From positions 1 to 64,000 of IMG/VR virus record IMGVR_UViG_3300032093_000041: 64,000 nucleotides of DNA, one strand, 5' to 3'. The stretch is from a virus. Below the pieces are notes generated by a model, which saw only the letters and a program-made list of their open reading frames with translations, made no database searches and was not told where the DNA came from. Position numbers and translations under genes: made by a program. Positions 28,189 through 37,800 of the stretch are shown here, in pieces; the first letter of the stretch is position 1, and each line of letters starts with the position of its first letter.

Positions 28189-30477
28189 ATGGCGTGGAAC
28201 TCCGGTAGCGACAAGGCTTTACAGTCCGGCTCTCAAAAATCTATTTTAACACCGGGAGCGCCAGTGGCGTTCAATACCGGCATCGCCGGAAAGCCATATC
28301 GAGATTCGTGGGACATCGAACGGGCTTACCGAGAGGGAATGTCCAAGGTAACTTGGGTAACAAGGTGCATTGATGCTATTGCAGGAAACCAATCGCGCCT
28401 GCCGGTAATTCTCAGAAAAGACAATTCCCCTTCAGGGAAAATAATCACCGACAACCGAAACAACACAATATTGGACATATTGAACACCAAGTCCAATATG
28501 GGTGAAAATTCTTTTGTCTTCCGGTATCGCCTTTCGTCCCAGTTGCTTCTTTCTTCACGCGGAGCATTTATCGAAAAAGTTCGCGGTAAAGATGGCTCAG
28601 TTGTTGCTCTACAGCTTCTACCCCCACAGCACACTGCACCAATACCGGACCCAAAGAAATTTGTCGCCGGATTTGAAGTTGACATGCGAAACGGCACCAA
28701 AATTACGTTGCCACCGAAGGATGTCATCTGGATTAGAAAGCCACATCCTTTAGACCCGTATCTGTCCCTGACGCCGCTTGAATCAGCAGGGATTGCCATA
28801 GAGATTGAGAATCTCTCAAAAATTTACAACAGAAACTTCCTGCTTAATGACGGTCGTCCGGGTGGAATGATTGTCGTTCGTGGTGAGATTGACGACGACG
28901 ACAAAGACGAATTGCGTGCTCGATTTAGGGGTAACGTCAATCGCGCTGGTGCGATTACTGTTGTTTCTTCCGACGAAGGTGTCGACTATGTAGACACTGG
29001 CGCAAGCCCGAGAGACGCCAACTACATACAGATGCGTCAAATCACCAAAGAAGAAATACTTGCTGCTTTTGGTGTTCCTGAGTCCGTAATTGGGAATGCA
29101 TCTGGAAGGACTTTCAGCAACGCCGGCGAAGAACATCGGGTTTTCTGGAACGAGACACTGTTGCCTCATTTGGAGCTAATTGCCAGAGGATTAGACGAAC
29201 TCGACCCAGACCATTACATCGACTTTGATACATCTGATGTTCCCATTCTTATTCTGTATAAGCAAGAACGCGAACGCTACCTCTTGGACGAATTCCAAAA
29301 TGGCCTGATTAGCGGAAATGAATACAGAGCAGAGACAGGGCGCAAGAGGGTTGACTCAGACCTTATGCAGGCAATGTTGGCAAACCCGAACCTGACGCCA
29401 ATTGGTTATACGGACAGAAGATTTGATTCTCAAGAGCAGGCACAGCAGCAAGCGGCAATGATGGGCCAGCCAGGAATGCCTGGCGTTGCTGCAGCAGGGA
29501 TGATGCCTCAGGCACCTCCTCCTGGCGCTCCTGGCGCAGAGGGACAACCAGCCATGCCTGAAATGGGTTCTATCCCAGCAGAAATAATCAACTTGAACGC
29601 CGGCCAGCCACAAGAAGGCATGACTGCCACGTTGAATGCAGAAGCATCACAGCAGCCACAAATGCCGACAATGGCATCGCCAAGCGCACTGTCTGCTTTT
29701 GATAAGGAGATGCAAGCCAAGTCCGCAGAGATACGCAACGATTGGGAATTCAAAGCCGACCAATCATCCGATACGTGGACGGAAATACTTGATAGAACCC
29801 TAGAAAGATTCTTCGAAAGGCAGCAACGTGTTGTCCTTGAAAAAGCAATGGGTGCAAAATCTAAAAAAGCCATAGATTCTGGAAATCTTTCTGTTGATTC
29901 AATTTACGACACAGCAGTTTGGGACAAACAAATTGAAGACGATATACGACCTATTTTGTCAGGAATCGTAAAAGACGCATCACAGCTTGCATCCGAACAA
30001 ACTGGAATCCCCGTCGACATGGGCGACGATGAGGTTAAAGAGCTAATTGACGCTCAAATGCTAAGAGTGCGCAAAGCCAACAACACCACAAAAGACGAAG
30101 TCGCATCAGCAATATTGATTGCCTTGGCGCTATCGGACGATGAGGACAGGGTTGGAATGTTGAAGGCTGCTTTGTCTGCAATATTCATAAATATCTTGGC
30201 TAAGCGCAAGAGGTCTATTGCCGAGCATGAAGCGCAAAGCTCGTATAACGCCGGAACATATTTTGGCGCACGCCAATCTGGCGCAACAACAAAAACATGG
30301 GTCACCCGTAAAGACGCAAAGGTAAGAGGAGAGCACAAGTTGCTCGAAAATAAAACCGTTGACGTGATGGATGATTTCGCCTTGGGTCAGGAAACACTTA
30401 GATTCCCCGGAGACCCACTTGCGCCTCCTCATTTGACAATGAACTGTCGCTGCAAGCTTCGGTTCAGTGTTGACTGA
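28189..30477 (+). CDS. Portal protein fused to MuF-like capsid morphogenesis domain
   Basis: A 762-residue fusion. Residues 1 to about 400 are an HK97-type portal: VTWVTRCIDAIAGNQSRLPV, SSRGAFIEKVRG, LLPPQHTAPIPDP, and the wing/stem region ending in KEEILAAFGVPESVIGNASG. A Met/Pro/Gly-rich linker follows at about residues 420-510. The C-terminal part ends in the MuF signature, with TKTWVTRKDAKVRGEHKLLEN, then FPGDPLAPPHLTMNCRC. Portal-MuF fusions are known in HK97- and SPP1-like phages. MuF domains elsewhere are carriers of toxin domains delivered with the DNA, which matters given the polyproteins downstream. The next gene begins after a 90-base gap. Confidence 0.88.
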   Translation: MAWNSGSDKALQSGSQKSILTPGAPVAFNTGIAGKPYRDSWDIERAYREGMSKVTWVTRCIDAIAGNQSRLPVILRKDNSPSGKIITDNRNNTILDILNTKSNMGENSFVFRYRLSSQLLLSSRGAFIEKVRGKDGSVVALQLLPPQHTAPIPDPKKFVAGFEVDMRNGTKITLPPKDVIWIRKPHPLDPYLSLTPLESAGIAIEIENLSKIYNRNFLLNDGRPGGMIVVRGEIDDDDKDELRARFRGNVNRAGAITVVSSDEGVDYVDTGASPRDANYIQMRQITKEEILAAFGVPESVIGNASGRTFSNAGEEHRVFWNETLLPHLELIARGLDELDPDHYIDFDTSDVPILILYKQERERYLLDEFQNGLISGNEYRAETGRKRVDSDLMQAMLANPNLTPIGYTDRRFDSQEQAQQQAAMMGQPGMPGVAAAGMMPQAPPPGAPGAEGQPAMPEMGSIPAEIINLNAGQPQEGMTATLNAEASQQPQMPTMASPSALSAFDKEMQAKSAEIRNDWEFKADQSSDTWTEILDRTLERFFERQQRVVLEKAMGAKSKKAIDSGNLSVDSIYDTAVWDKQIEDDIRPILSGIVKDASQLASEQTGIPVDMGDDEVKELIDAQMLRVRKANNTTKDEVASAILIALALSDDEDRVGMLKAALSAIFINILAKRKRSIAEHEAQSSYNAGTYFGARQSGATTKTWVTRKDAKVRGEHKLLENKTVDVMDDFALGQETLRFPGDPLAPPHLTMNCRCKLRFSVD

Positions 30478-30567
30478 CGACTTACAGTAAAGTACGCAAT
30501 TTCTTATACCGCAAGACGGTGTCGACAGATTATTATTTAGTAGGTGAACGTCGAAAGGCTATTTTAA

Positions 30568-32925
30568 ATGCACTTCAGCAACTTTACTGAAAGTCGTGAC
30601 TTTACTGAAACTAACTACAAGTCACTTTCAGGTCAAATAAATGTAAACGAGGCTAAGGGCGTTGTTGAGTGCTTCGTTGCCGCTTTGGGAAACAAGGACA
30701 GTGTCGGCGACATTTGTCTACCAGGATGTTTTACCGAAAGCCTTAAGCGACGGAAGCCTCGTGTCGTATGGGGACATAACTGGAATGAGCCAATCGGCAA
30801 GGTTCTTGAAATATATGAGGTCGGGCCAAACGACCCGCGCCTCCCTCAGAAGATGAAGCAGAGGGGTGTTGGCGGCCTATTTGCCAAAGTGCAGTTTAAT
30901 CTTGGTGCAGAAAAAGGCAAAGAAGCATTTGCCAACGTAGCTTTTTTTGGTCTTGAGCAAGAGTGGTCAATAGGCTACAAAACCCTTGACGCAGTATATG
31001 ACAATGGCCAGCAGGCAAACCTTCTAAAAGAAGTAGAACTCTATGAGGTGTCTCCAGTACTCCACGGAGCAAACCAGCTAACTGCAACGCTGTCGATTAA
31101 GTCTGAGAACCAGAAGGATAATTATTCAGAAAAAGGTTCAAAATTAAAGGACCCCAGTGGTGGACTGACTGCTGCTGGTCGAGCACACTTTAAGCGCACG
31201 GAAGGTGCAAACCTGAAACCAGGAGTAAAAGGCCCAGCCAACACTCCTGAGAAGATGAGACGCAAAGGTTCGTTCCTGACGAGATTCTTTACAAACCCTT
31301 CTGGCCCAATGAAAGACGACAAAGGCAAGCCAACGAGACTGGCTCTATCTGCGGCAGCATGGGGTGAGCCTGTGCCGCAAGATAGGTCTGACGCCGCTGC
31401 TCTTGCAGCAAAGGGTCGTCGCCTTCTGGAAAGATACGAAAACTCGAAAGAAAAATCGCTTGACGCCGATGTTGATTCAAAAAACCATGCGTTGATTTAC
31501 GCACCACAGGCCGCAGGAATGTCAAATCCATCTTCCGGGAGAATGGGCGGACTTGCACGAGGCATAGGAATGCATTTCGGTGGCGAAGTCGTCATACGAA
31601 GCGCCGACGAAAACATGGTGGTATTCGACCTCGCTAAAGACGGAGCAACAGAAACCCTTAGGGCCAGTTACCACACCCCCAATGAGGTGGACTTCATGTT
31701 TGGCCCAGCAACCAAAGTGCGTCAAGAGGTTGTATACATTCCCGTTGACGGGTCAATGGGTAGCAGGGTGTCTGGCATAGATTTGCCATCAAAGCCGCAT
31801 GGCTGTGGTTGTGGAGGCTCCTGCGGGGGCGCAAAATCAGAATGCCAATGTGGTGGTTCTTGTGGCGGCTCTTGCTCGACAAATCAGATGAAATCATGGA
31901 ACGACTTTAAGTCTGATAATCCTGGCGTGCACTTGTTTATCAAGACAGCGGATATGGACATGTATCAAGCCGCTCAGGAAATAGGGTTTCATCACGGGTT
32001 TGATGTTGAGCTTCTGTCCGACGGCTTTGCTGTGCCAAACATTGACTGGTATGGCGAGGGCGCATCAGATGCACTTGTCACGGCAATGGATGGGATTGCA
32101 GAAAAGTTTGCTTTTGGCAGGAGTGCTAGGTCAACAGCAAAAAGAGCAAGAAAACTTGTAAAACCTTCTGTGTTTGACGGAGATGGTGACGGTTTCATGA
32201 CCGGCCGAGACGGTAGGGACAATATTCCATACAAGCCAAGAATGCCAAGGACTGACGAGCCAATCGAGATACCTGAAGAAATCCCGGTCCCAGAACCAAC
32301 TCGTATCCCTAAGCCAAATCCAGACAGAACGCCTTCTAGGCCAGCGCCGGCCCCAGCACCCTCTGTTCCTCAACCGCAGCGTCCTGCAGTCCCTGCTGGT
32401 AGACGTGACATGATGCCACGAATGCCGCGTACCGATGAGCCAATCGAGATTCCGGAAGAGATACCAGTACCAGAGCCAACTCGTATTCCTAAACCAAATC
32501 CGGACAGAACTCCATCTAGACCGACTCCAGCACCAGCCCCATCGGTTCCGCAGCCACAGCGCCCTGCGGTCCCAGCAGGACAGCGTCGCAGAGAAGAAAT
32601 ACGTAAACAGATGATGGAGCTGCTCCGCCGCCAGTACATGGCTTCACGAGGCAAAGCAGACACGTATGCCGTCTATATGACTGTTTCGGAAAATCACGAC
32701 ATCAATATAAAAAGTGCACAAAATGTCAATAGTCGTGACATTGACTCGTTGCTGCTTGAGATGCCAGTTGAGTACATCTACGAATTCAAGTCACTTATTG
32801 ACCCCGTAGCGGACTATCATCGAATTAGTGTTGTCGCCGTGGACTCTGGTCTGAAAATATTCGAGGCTTCAAAGTTGACAGTGGCAGCACTGGACGCAAT
32901 GAGCAACGTCGTTAGAGGCTGGTAG
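30568..32925 (+). CDS. Long prohead maturation protease with C-terminal extensions
   Basis: A 785-residue protein; usual members have about 200. Residues 1-185 are an HK97-family (S78) prohead protease with candidate catalytic H70 (VVWGHNW) and S134 (EWSIGY), followed by a VELYEVSPVLHGANQ strand. Residues 192-292 form a domain resembling DUF6321 (GGLTAAGRAHFKR and MRRKGSFLTRFFTNPSGP). At 323-327 is SSGRMG, the motif found in the polyproteins. Next come a Cys/Gly cluster near 411-440 (CGCGGSCGG), a calcium-type DGDGDG loop at 537-542, two 60-residue Pro-rich repeats and a C-terminal domain. It cleaves scaffold and capsid proteins during maturation and may cut itself. Processing at SGRM is my inference. 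Confidence 0.85.
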   Translation: MHFSNFTESRDFTETNYKSLSGQINVNEAKGVVECFVAALGNKDSVGDICLPGCFTESLKRRKPRVVWGHNWNEPIGKVLEIYEVGPNDPRLPQKMKQRGVGGLFAKVQFNLGAEKGKEAFANVAFFGLEQEWSIGYKTLDAVYDNGQQANLLKEVELYEVSPVLHGANQLTATLSIKSENQKDNYSEKGSKLKDPSGGLTAAGRAHFKRTEGANLKPGVKGPANTPEKMRRKGSFLTRFFTNPSGPMKDDKGKPTRLALSAAAWGEPVPQDRSDAAALAAKGRRLLERYENSKEKSLDADVDSKNHALIYAPQAAGMSNPSSGRMGGLARGIGMHFGGEVVIRSADENMVVFDLAKDGATETLRASYHTPNEVDFMFGPATKVRQEVVYIPVDGSMGSRVSGIDLPSKPHGCGCGGSCGGAKSECQCGGSCGGSCSTNQMKSWNDFKSDNPGVHLFIKTADMDMYQAAQEIGFHHGFDVELLSDGFAVPNIDWYGEGASDALVTAMDGIAEKFAFGRSARSTAKRARKLVKPSVFDGDGDGFMTGRDGRDNIPYKPRMPRTDEPIEIPEEIPVPEPTRIPKPNPDRTPSRPAPAPAPSVPQPQRPAVPAGRRDMMPRMPRTDEPIEIPEEIPVPEPTRIPKPNPDRTPSRPTPAPAPSVPQPQRPAVPAGQRRREEIRKQMMELLRRQYMASRGKADTYAVYMTVSENHDINIKSAQNVNSRDIDSLLLEMPVEYIYEFKSLIDPVADYHRISVVAVDSGLKIFEASKLTVAALDAMSNVVRGW
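32236..32595 (+). repeat. Tandem 180-base coding repeat (two copies)
   Basis: Two consecutive 60-codon units within the prohead protease gene encode Pro/Glu-rich sequence beginning RMPRTDEPIEIPEEIPVPEP and ending in PQPQRPAVPAG. The protein copies are almost identical while many third positions differ, so the duplication is not recent or the peptide is under selection. It probably forms an extended, stiff linker. Confidence 0.85.
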
Positions 32926-32927
32926 AA

Positions 32928-33131
32928 ATGTCTTCCAGATTCTCTCGTCCGAAGAAGAACGTCAGCCAGAATAAACCGCAAATAGGTTATTCTAAACCTG
33001 TAGACAATCAAAAAAAATCGTACAAGTATCACTGCATGGTCACGGGCGATAAACGCGCTCTTCCTTGTGGAGGATGCGTCAACCCTAAAGGTTGTTTATC
33101 AAATTCGATGCAGTACAAGGAGATGAAGTAA
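32928..33131 (+). CDS. Small cysteine-rich protein
   Basis: A 67-residue basic protein beginning two bases after the protease stop and overlapping the next ATG (TAATG). The C-terminal half carries four cysteines in a CMVTGDKRALPCGGCVNPKGC arrangement, which could bind zinc. Placement between protease and the acidic 483-residue protein suggests a head-assembly accessory. The family is not recognised. Confidence 0.6.
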   Translation: MSSRFSRPKKNVSQNKPQIGYSKPVDNQKKSYKYHCMVTGDKRALPCGGCVNPKGCLSNSMQYKEMK

Positions 33132-34582
33132 TGGCTGAGACACCAGTAGTAAAGCTTGACGCTGACGGTGAAGTGGTTCAGTGTGCCAAGGGCATGGACT
33201 CTGGCGAGTGTGGCTACACACCTGGAGCAAAGGTATGCGGTAAGTGCGGCGCTGTCGCACAGCAAATGAAGTCAGCTTCAATTGGAGGAATGATGGGCAT
33301 GGGTGGCGGACCTGCTGGCATGCCAGTCGCTACACCAATGCGCAAAAAGCCTCGCCCAATGGGTCCCCCAAGTCTTGACGACGAAGAGGACGATGACCTT
33401 GTTGGCATGGAAGGCATGGAAGAAGACGACATGATGGACGACGAAGACGACATGATGGATACCGAAGACGGCAAGATGATGGGTTACGACGACCTTGATG
33501 ATGATGAATCAGAAATGTACGTCCGCCGTGCGGCACCAAAGCGCAAGCGTAATGTTGTTGCCATGGAAGATGCTGACATGGAAGAAGACATGATGGAAGA
33601 AGAGGACGACATGGAAGACTCCATGATGGCCTCTCGCCAAAAGATGAGAAATCGTCGTCTTGGCAGCATGGGATACAAGTCATCCGAATTTGATAAAGAT
33701 GCATTCCTTTGCTCTTTCGACCGCAAGGTTTACCCAGGCGGTTCTCCTGTTTGTGATTCATGCCCTGGTGGATGTGTTCCAGAAGATGGAATGCCTTCTC
33801 TTCTTGAAGTTGAAGGAATGGCAGAAGACATGTTCAAGGGTAAAGTTCTTGACTCTGGCTACTCCGACGAAGCAGACCTATTTGTGGTTGACATTGAAAG
33901 AAAAGATGGCAAGCCAGTAGAGATTTTCTTCGATGGTTCATCTGGCGAAGTTATGGGATGGCACCTTTTGAACAGCGATTTAGTTGAAGTAAAGTCTGCG
34001 CTTGTAAATAAAGCAATGATTAGCTTTGGCGATGCTGCTGACATTGCGGTAAAGACAGTCACTGGTGACATCGTTGCTGTTGAACCAGACGTATTCGAAG
34101 GATACGACGTTTACGCAGTGGAGATTGACGGCATTAACGGCAAGTCCTACGACGTCTTCGTTTCACTCGATGGTGAAGTTCTTGGTTACGACGAGTACAC
34201 AATGGAAGAAGCAACAGAGATTGAAGCAGAAGCTGCCGAGATTGCTCTGAAGCGTGCTTACAGCGAGGACACTCGTAAGGCAATGTCAGACAAGGGTCAA
34301 GCCCTTCCTGATGGCTCTTACCCAATCGCCGACGAAGCTGACCTTCGCAACGCAATTCAGGCTTACGGCCGAGCAAAAGATAAAACAGCAGCCAAAGCGC
34401 ACATCATGAAGCGTGCAGTTGCTCTTGGTAAAGAAGACTTGATTCCAGTTTCATGGGTTTCAAAGGAAGACATTGAAAAAGCAAAGGCTGGAGAAAAGTC
34501 AGCAGATGACAATTTCTTATCAACGCTGATGGAATTTGAAATGCTCACCGTCGCCGAAGATACAGAAACAGAATCGGAGTAG
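33131..34582 (+). CDS. Acidic multidomain head-region protein (zinc ribbon, PepSY-like repeats)
   Basis: A 483-residue protein from ATG 33131, which overlaps the upstream stop. Residues 17-45 hold a Cys motif ending in CGKCG that looks like a zinc ribbon. A very acidic Met/Asp/Glu stretch follows. A second Cys block (CSFDRKVYPGGSPVCDSCPGGC) precedes two PepSY-like repeats (KVLDSGYSDEADLFVVDIE and YDVYAVEIDGINGKSYDV). The final domain (RAYSEDTRKAMSDKG, then ALPDGSYPIADEADLRNAIQ and AKAHIMKRAVALGKEDLIP) is one often attached to phage capsid-region proteins. Acidity and position suit a scaffold-like or inhibitor role near the protease. That role is not demonstrated. Confidence 0.6.
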   Translation: MAETPVVKLDADGEVVQCAKGMDSGECGYTPGAKVCGKCGAVAQQMKSASIGGMMGMGGGPAGMPVATPMRKKPRPMGPPSLDDEEDDDLVGMEGMEEDDMMDDEDDMMDTEDGKMMGYDDLDDDESEMYVRRAAPKRKRNVVAMEDADMEEDMMEEEDDMEDSMMASRQKMRNRRLGSMGYKSSEFDKDAFLCSFDRKVYPGGSPVCDSCPGGCVPEDGMPSLLEVEGMAEDMFKGKVLDSGYSDEADLFVVDIERKDGKPVEIFFDGSSGEVMGWHLLNSDLVEVKSALVNKAMISFGDAADIAVKTVTGDIVAVEPDVFEGYDVYAVEIDGINGKSYDVFVSLDGEVLGYDEYTMEEATEIEAEAAEIALKRAYSEDTRKAMSDKGQALPDGSYPIADEADLRNAIQAYGRAKDKTAAKAHIMKRAVALGKEDLIPVSWVSKEDIEKAKAGEKSADDNFLSTLMEFEMLTVAEDTETESE

Positions 34583-34584
34583 TA

Positions 34585-34836
34585 ATGAGAAAGCTTACGC
34601 CAGAGGAGCGCGAACAGCGCCGCGCAGGAAAAACAGAGACAGCACCTGTTGTTGAGGCACAAAAAATTGCCCCTATCGCAGAAGTTGAGCCTGATGCGGA
34701 AAAGGAAGAGGAAGCTCCCAAAAAGGAAAGCAAGCCTAAGAAAACGAAAGACGCAGCCGACGATGTTGACACACCAGCAAAACAAACAAAACCTGTCTTG
34801 TCTTTGTCACCGGAGCTTCCTAGGTCAGCTGAGTAA
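34585..34836 (+). CDS. Small charged hypothetical protein
   Basis: An 83-residue protein starting two bases after the upstream stop. It is made almost entirely of charged, Ala- and Pro-rich disordered sequence (KLTPEEREQRRAGK, then alternating Glu- and Lys-rich runs). No globular domain is visible. It may be a linker-like assembly factor, and I cannot name a family. Confidence 0.5.
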   Translation: MRKLTPEEREQRRAGKTETAPVVEAQKIAPIAEVEPDAEKEEEAPKKESKPKKTKDAADDVDTPAKQTKPVLSLSPELPRSAE

Positions 34837-34856
34837 CAAGCACTGGTGGTACTCCA

Positions 34857-37800
34857 GTGCAGGATGATGTACTAAAAAACAAACTGCTAGGAATGGCATC
34901 TTCTAAAGATGCAAAACTAAGCACGGCTCCTTCTTCATCTTCTAAAAAAAATACAGACGATGAAGTCAAAAAAGAAGATAAACCAGAGAAGCCGTCTAAG
35001 GCTCAGTCTGAATACGAGCAGTTTTTAATTGACTGGGAGCCGTCAGACCCATTGCCGTTTTTCCCACCTGGAAAAATTATCAAGCTATGCCACCTAAGCA
35101 ATAACCCAATGGTTACTGGGTCGGACTATTACATAGACAACCCTGAAACAACTAAAAAAGCTTATAAACCTAATAAAAAAAGTATTGAAGAAGAGTTTTT
35201 AGAGGTTAAAAACCTTGGGCCAAAACTGAGTCGTGGTCTTTCTTCTCTTCTGGCAATGGTTGCTAGGTCTAGAGGGTTGTGGGTAGATGACAAAAATAAA
35301 TTGCGTTGTCCAGAAGGAACACCAGCTGCCAACCAATTTACAGACATAACCGGAAGTAACTGCTTTATACCTTCGCCGTCTGCCGCAGCGCAAAGTGGTG
35401 CTCGGGCAGCAAGAAGAGCATTTGGTACAGCAGAACAAATGGCAGCGGGCATGGGGCAACGTGTTGACCGCAGTCCATCTGGTCGCTCTAATGCTGCAGC
35501 AAGATATTCTCCTTCAGACTTGGCGATGCTTCAGGCAGGAATGGACATTGGCGGAAGAATGGCGATGCTAGGCGGAGCATCTCCAAGCTTGAGACAAACA
35601 CGAGGAACGGGAGGGGCATCCAAAACCGGTATGCCCATTTACTACATCGGCAAAAGAGAAGCGATAGCAAGAGGTAAGGACCTAACGCGCGCTGCGGCTG
35701 AATTAAAAAGACGATACTCGACAAGTGCGCAAGCTTCAGAGGCAATCGTTTACCCCCCTGGCTCACGGTTTGCAGGTCAACCAATTGGAGATGTTCTAAA
35801 TAAGGCTGACTTCATGAGGGCAATGGAAGAATTCATGCCCAATGTTGACCCCAATGAATTTTCTGAATACTTCGACAATGCAATTCCTGGTGTTTTGAGT
35901 CTTAACGACCGCAGAGCGTACGTGAGAATGTTCGAAGCTTTTTGGCAAGCAACAATTCAGCAGATGACCGAACAGCCAGACGCTTACAAAATCATCACAA
36001 CATTTGAGATGATGGATGACATTAACACTGCTGTAGAAATCCAGGTTGACCCGTTTTCCCCTAGTCCTCAAAGCGGAGGAAGACTGGCTGGTGTTGGTGC
36101 CATACAAATGGCTAGACAAGCTGGCCTTATGGCAGAAGGTGGCGCTCACGTAAGGTTCAAAATAAGCCCATTTGGCATGTGGCAGCAAGCCAATAATGTT
36201 GGGCGCAATATGGACAGCGACGGCTCTGGGTGGTGGGATAGCCGCGAGGGCAGGATGCATTACATCGCTGTTCATGAAACAGGCCACGTTGTCGACTTCT
36301 ATCAAAAACTGAAGGCTTTTGGATTAGACCCTAATGCTATGCAAAGATATACGGCTCCACAAAGAGTCGTTAACGTACCAGGTGCTGGTCCCTCTGTTCA
36401 GCAAGACAAATATAACGGCGCGTGGATAATTGACTGGTCACAAGTGTCGAATCCTATGAACAACCCGTTCATAGATGACATGATTCAAGCTGCTGCACGA
36501 CTAAAGGGCACCCAGTATACCGGTTCACGTTTTAGTGGCCGAAAAATAGACCTACAAGATGACATGAATGCTTTTTATGCAAACCTTGTTTGGGGCTTTC
36601 AAAACAACATAAACCACGACCCAAGCGACTTGCCACTTATGGCTGCGCTCGTTGGTGGCGCATATGCGACAGACTCCGGTGTAGAGACAAGAGCTGAGTA
36701 TTTTGTCTATAGGCGTTTATTTGGAGAACTAAGAGGAGCGCAATCAGCAACACCTGGTTTCAACCCTTTCAAAGACCAATTGCAGAGCGGTCCATTTGAC
36801 GCGACTCCAAGCGATATTGACTTGCGAACAACTTCCGCTAGAAAGAATCAGAGCAACAACCTGCTCACTCATTTCTTGGATGCATGGGCAACACAGGAAA
36901 GACAGAGAGCGTTAGAGCCTGGTGGAGCTTTGTATCAAATCATTCAGCAATTACCACCAGGGCAAGCCATACCGCAAAGCATTATTGAAGACTTTGAAAG
37001 AAACGTTGCCGCGGATACGTTGGCAAGACTGAACAAACTGGGGCAGGATGTTTTTGGTGTAGCCCCAAATCAATGGAACATCAGTGGTCGAATGGGGAAC
37101 ATCCAAGGCCCTTCGAGCAGACCACCATCACTTCATGCTCAAAGAGTAAGAACTGCTGTTCGCTCCAACAACATACGCACTACACGTGGCAAAAAGCAAC
37201 CCAGCGTCAGCTATGGAATAAGTGGTCGGATGGGAAACCCAGACCCAGTAAAACCACAGCGTCCTCGCGAACCAGACAACGGACCATTTACTGGAAAATT
37301 CCTGGATGTACTCCGTGGTTCATCTACGTGGAAACAATTTGCAAAAAAATACCGCGACCAAGAAGTTGTTTTCTTTGATTATGAGACCACCGGGTTTGGT
37401 GATGACGGCAACATGCCAGTGCAAATTGGCGCAGTAAAAATGAAGAATGGGAAAGTTGTTGAGCGTTTCAATGTCTTTGTAAACCCTGGAATACCGCTGG
37501 GTGATTGGGCCAAGAAGAATCTTAAAGACGACAAGGGGCAACCATTGACTGATGAATGGCTTGCTTCAAAAGCATCACTAAAAGAATCTCACGAAAAGCT
37601 ATTAGAGTTTTTTGGTGAAGATGCTTTACTGGGAGGTCAATACACTCCATTCGACCTAGAAGTTTTAGAACGAATACTTGGGCAGGTTGGCCTGGAGTAC
37701 AAACCGGCTGGGGTTATCGACTCAAAGGCAATGGCCGACGAAATACTGCCACGATGGACACCGGAAAACCCAGATGGTCCAACAATGATTGACCCAAAAA

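Noticed and set aside
30511-30527. Small hairpin in the gap between portal and protease genes
   Set aside because: The stem is short with a wobble pair and there is no T-run after it on either strand, so it is not called as a terminator.
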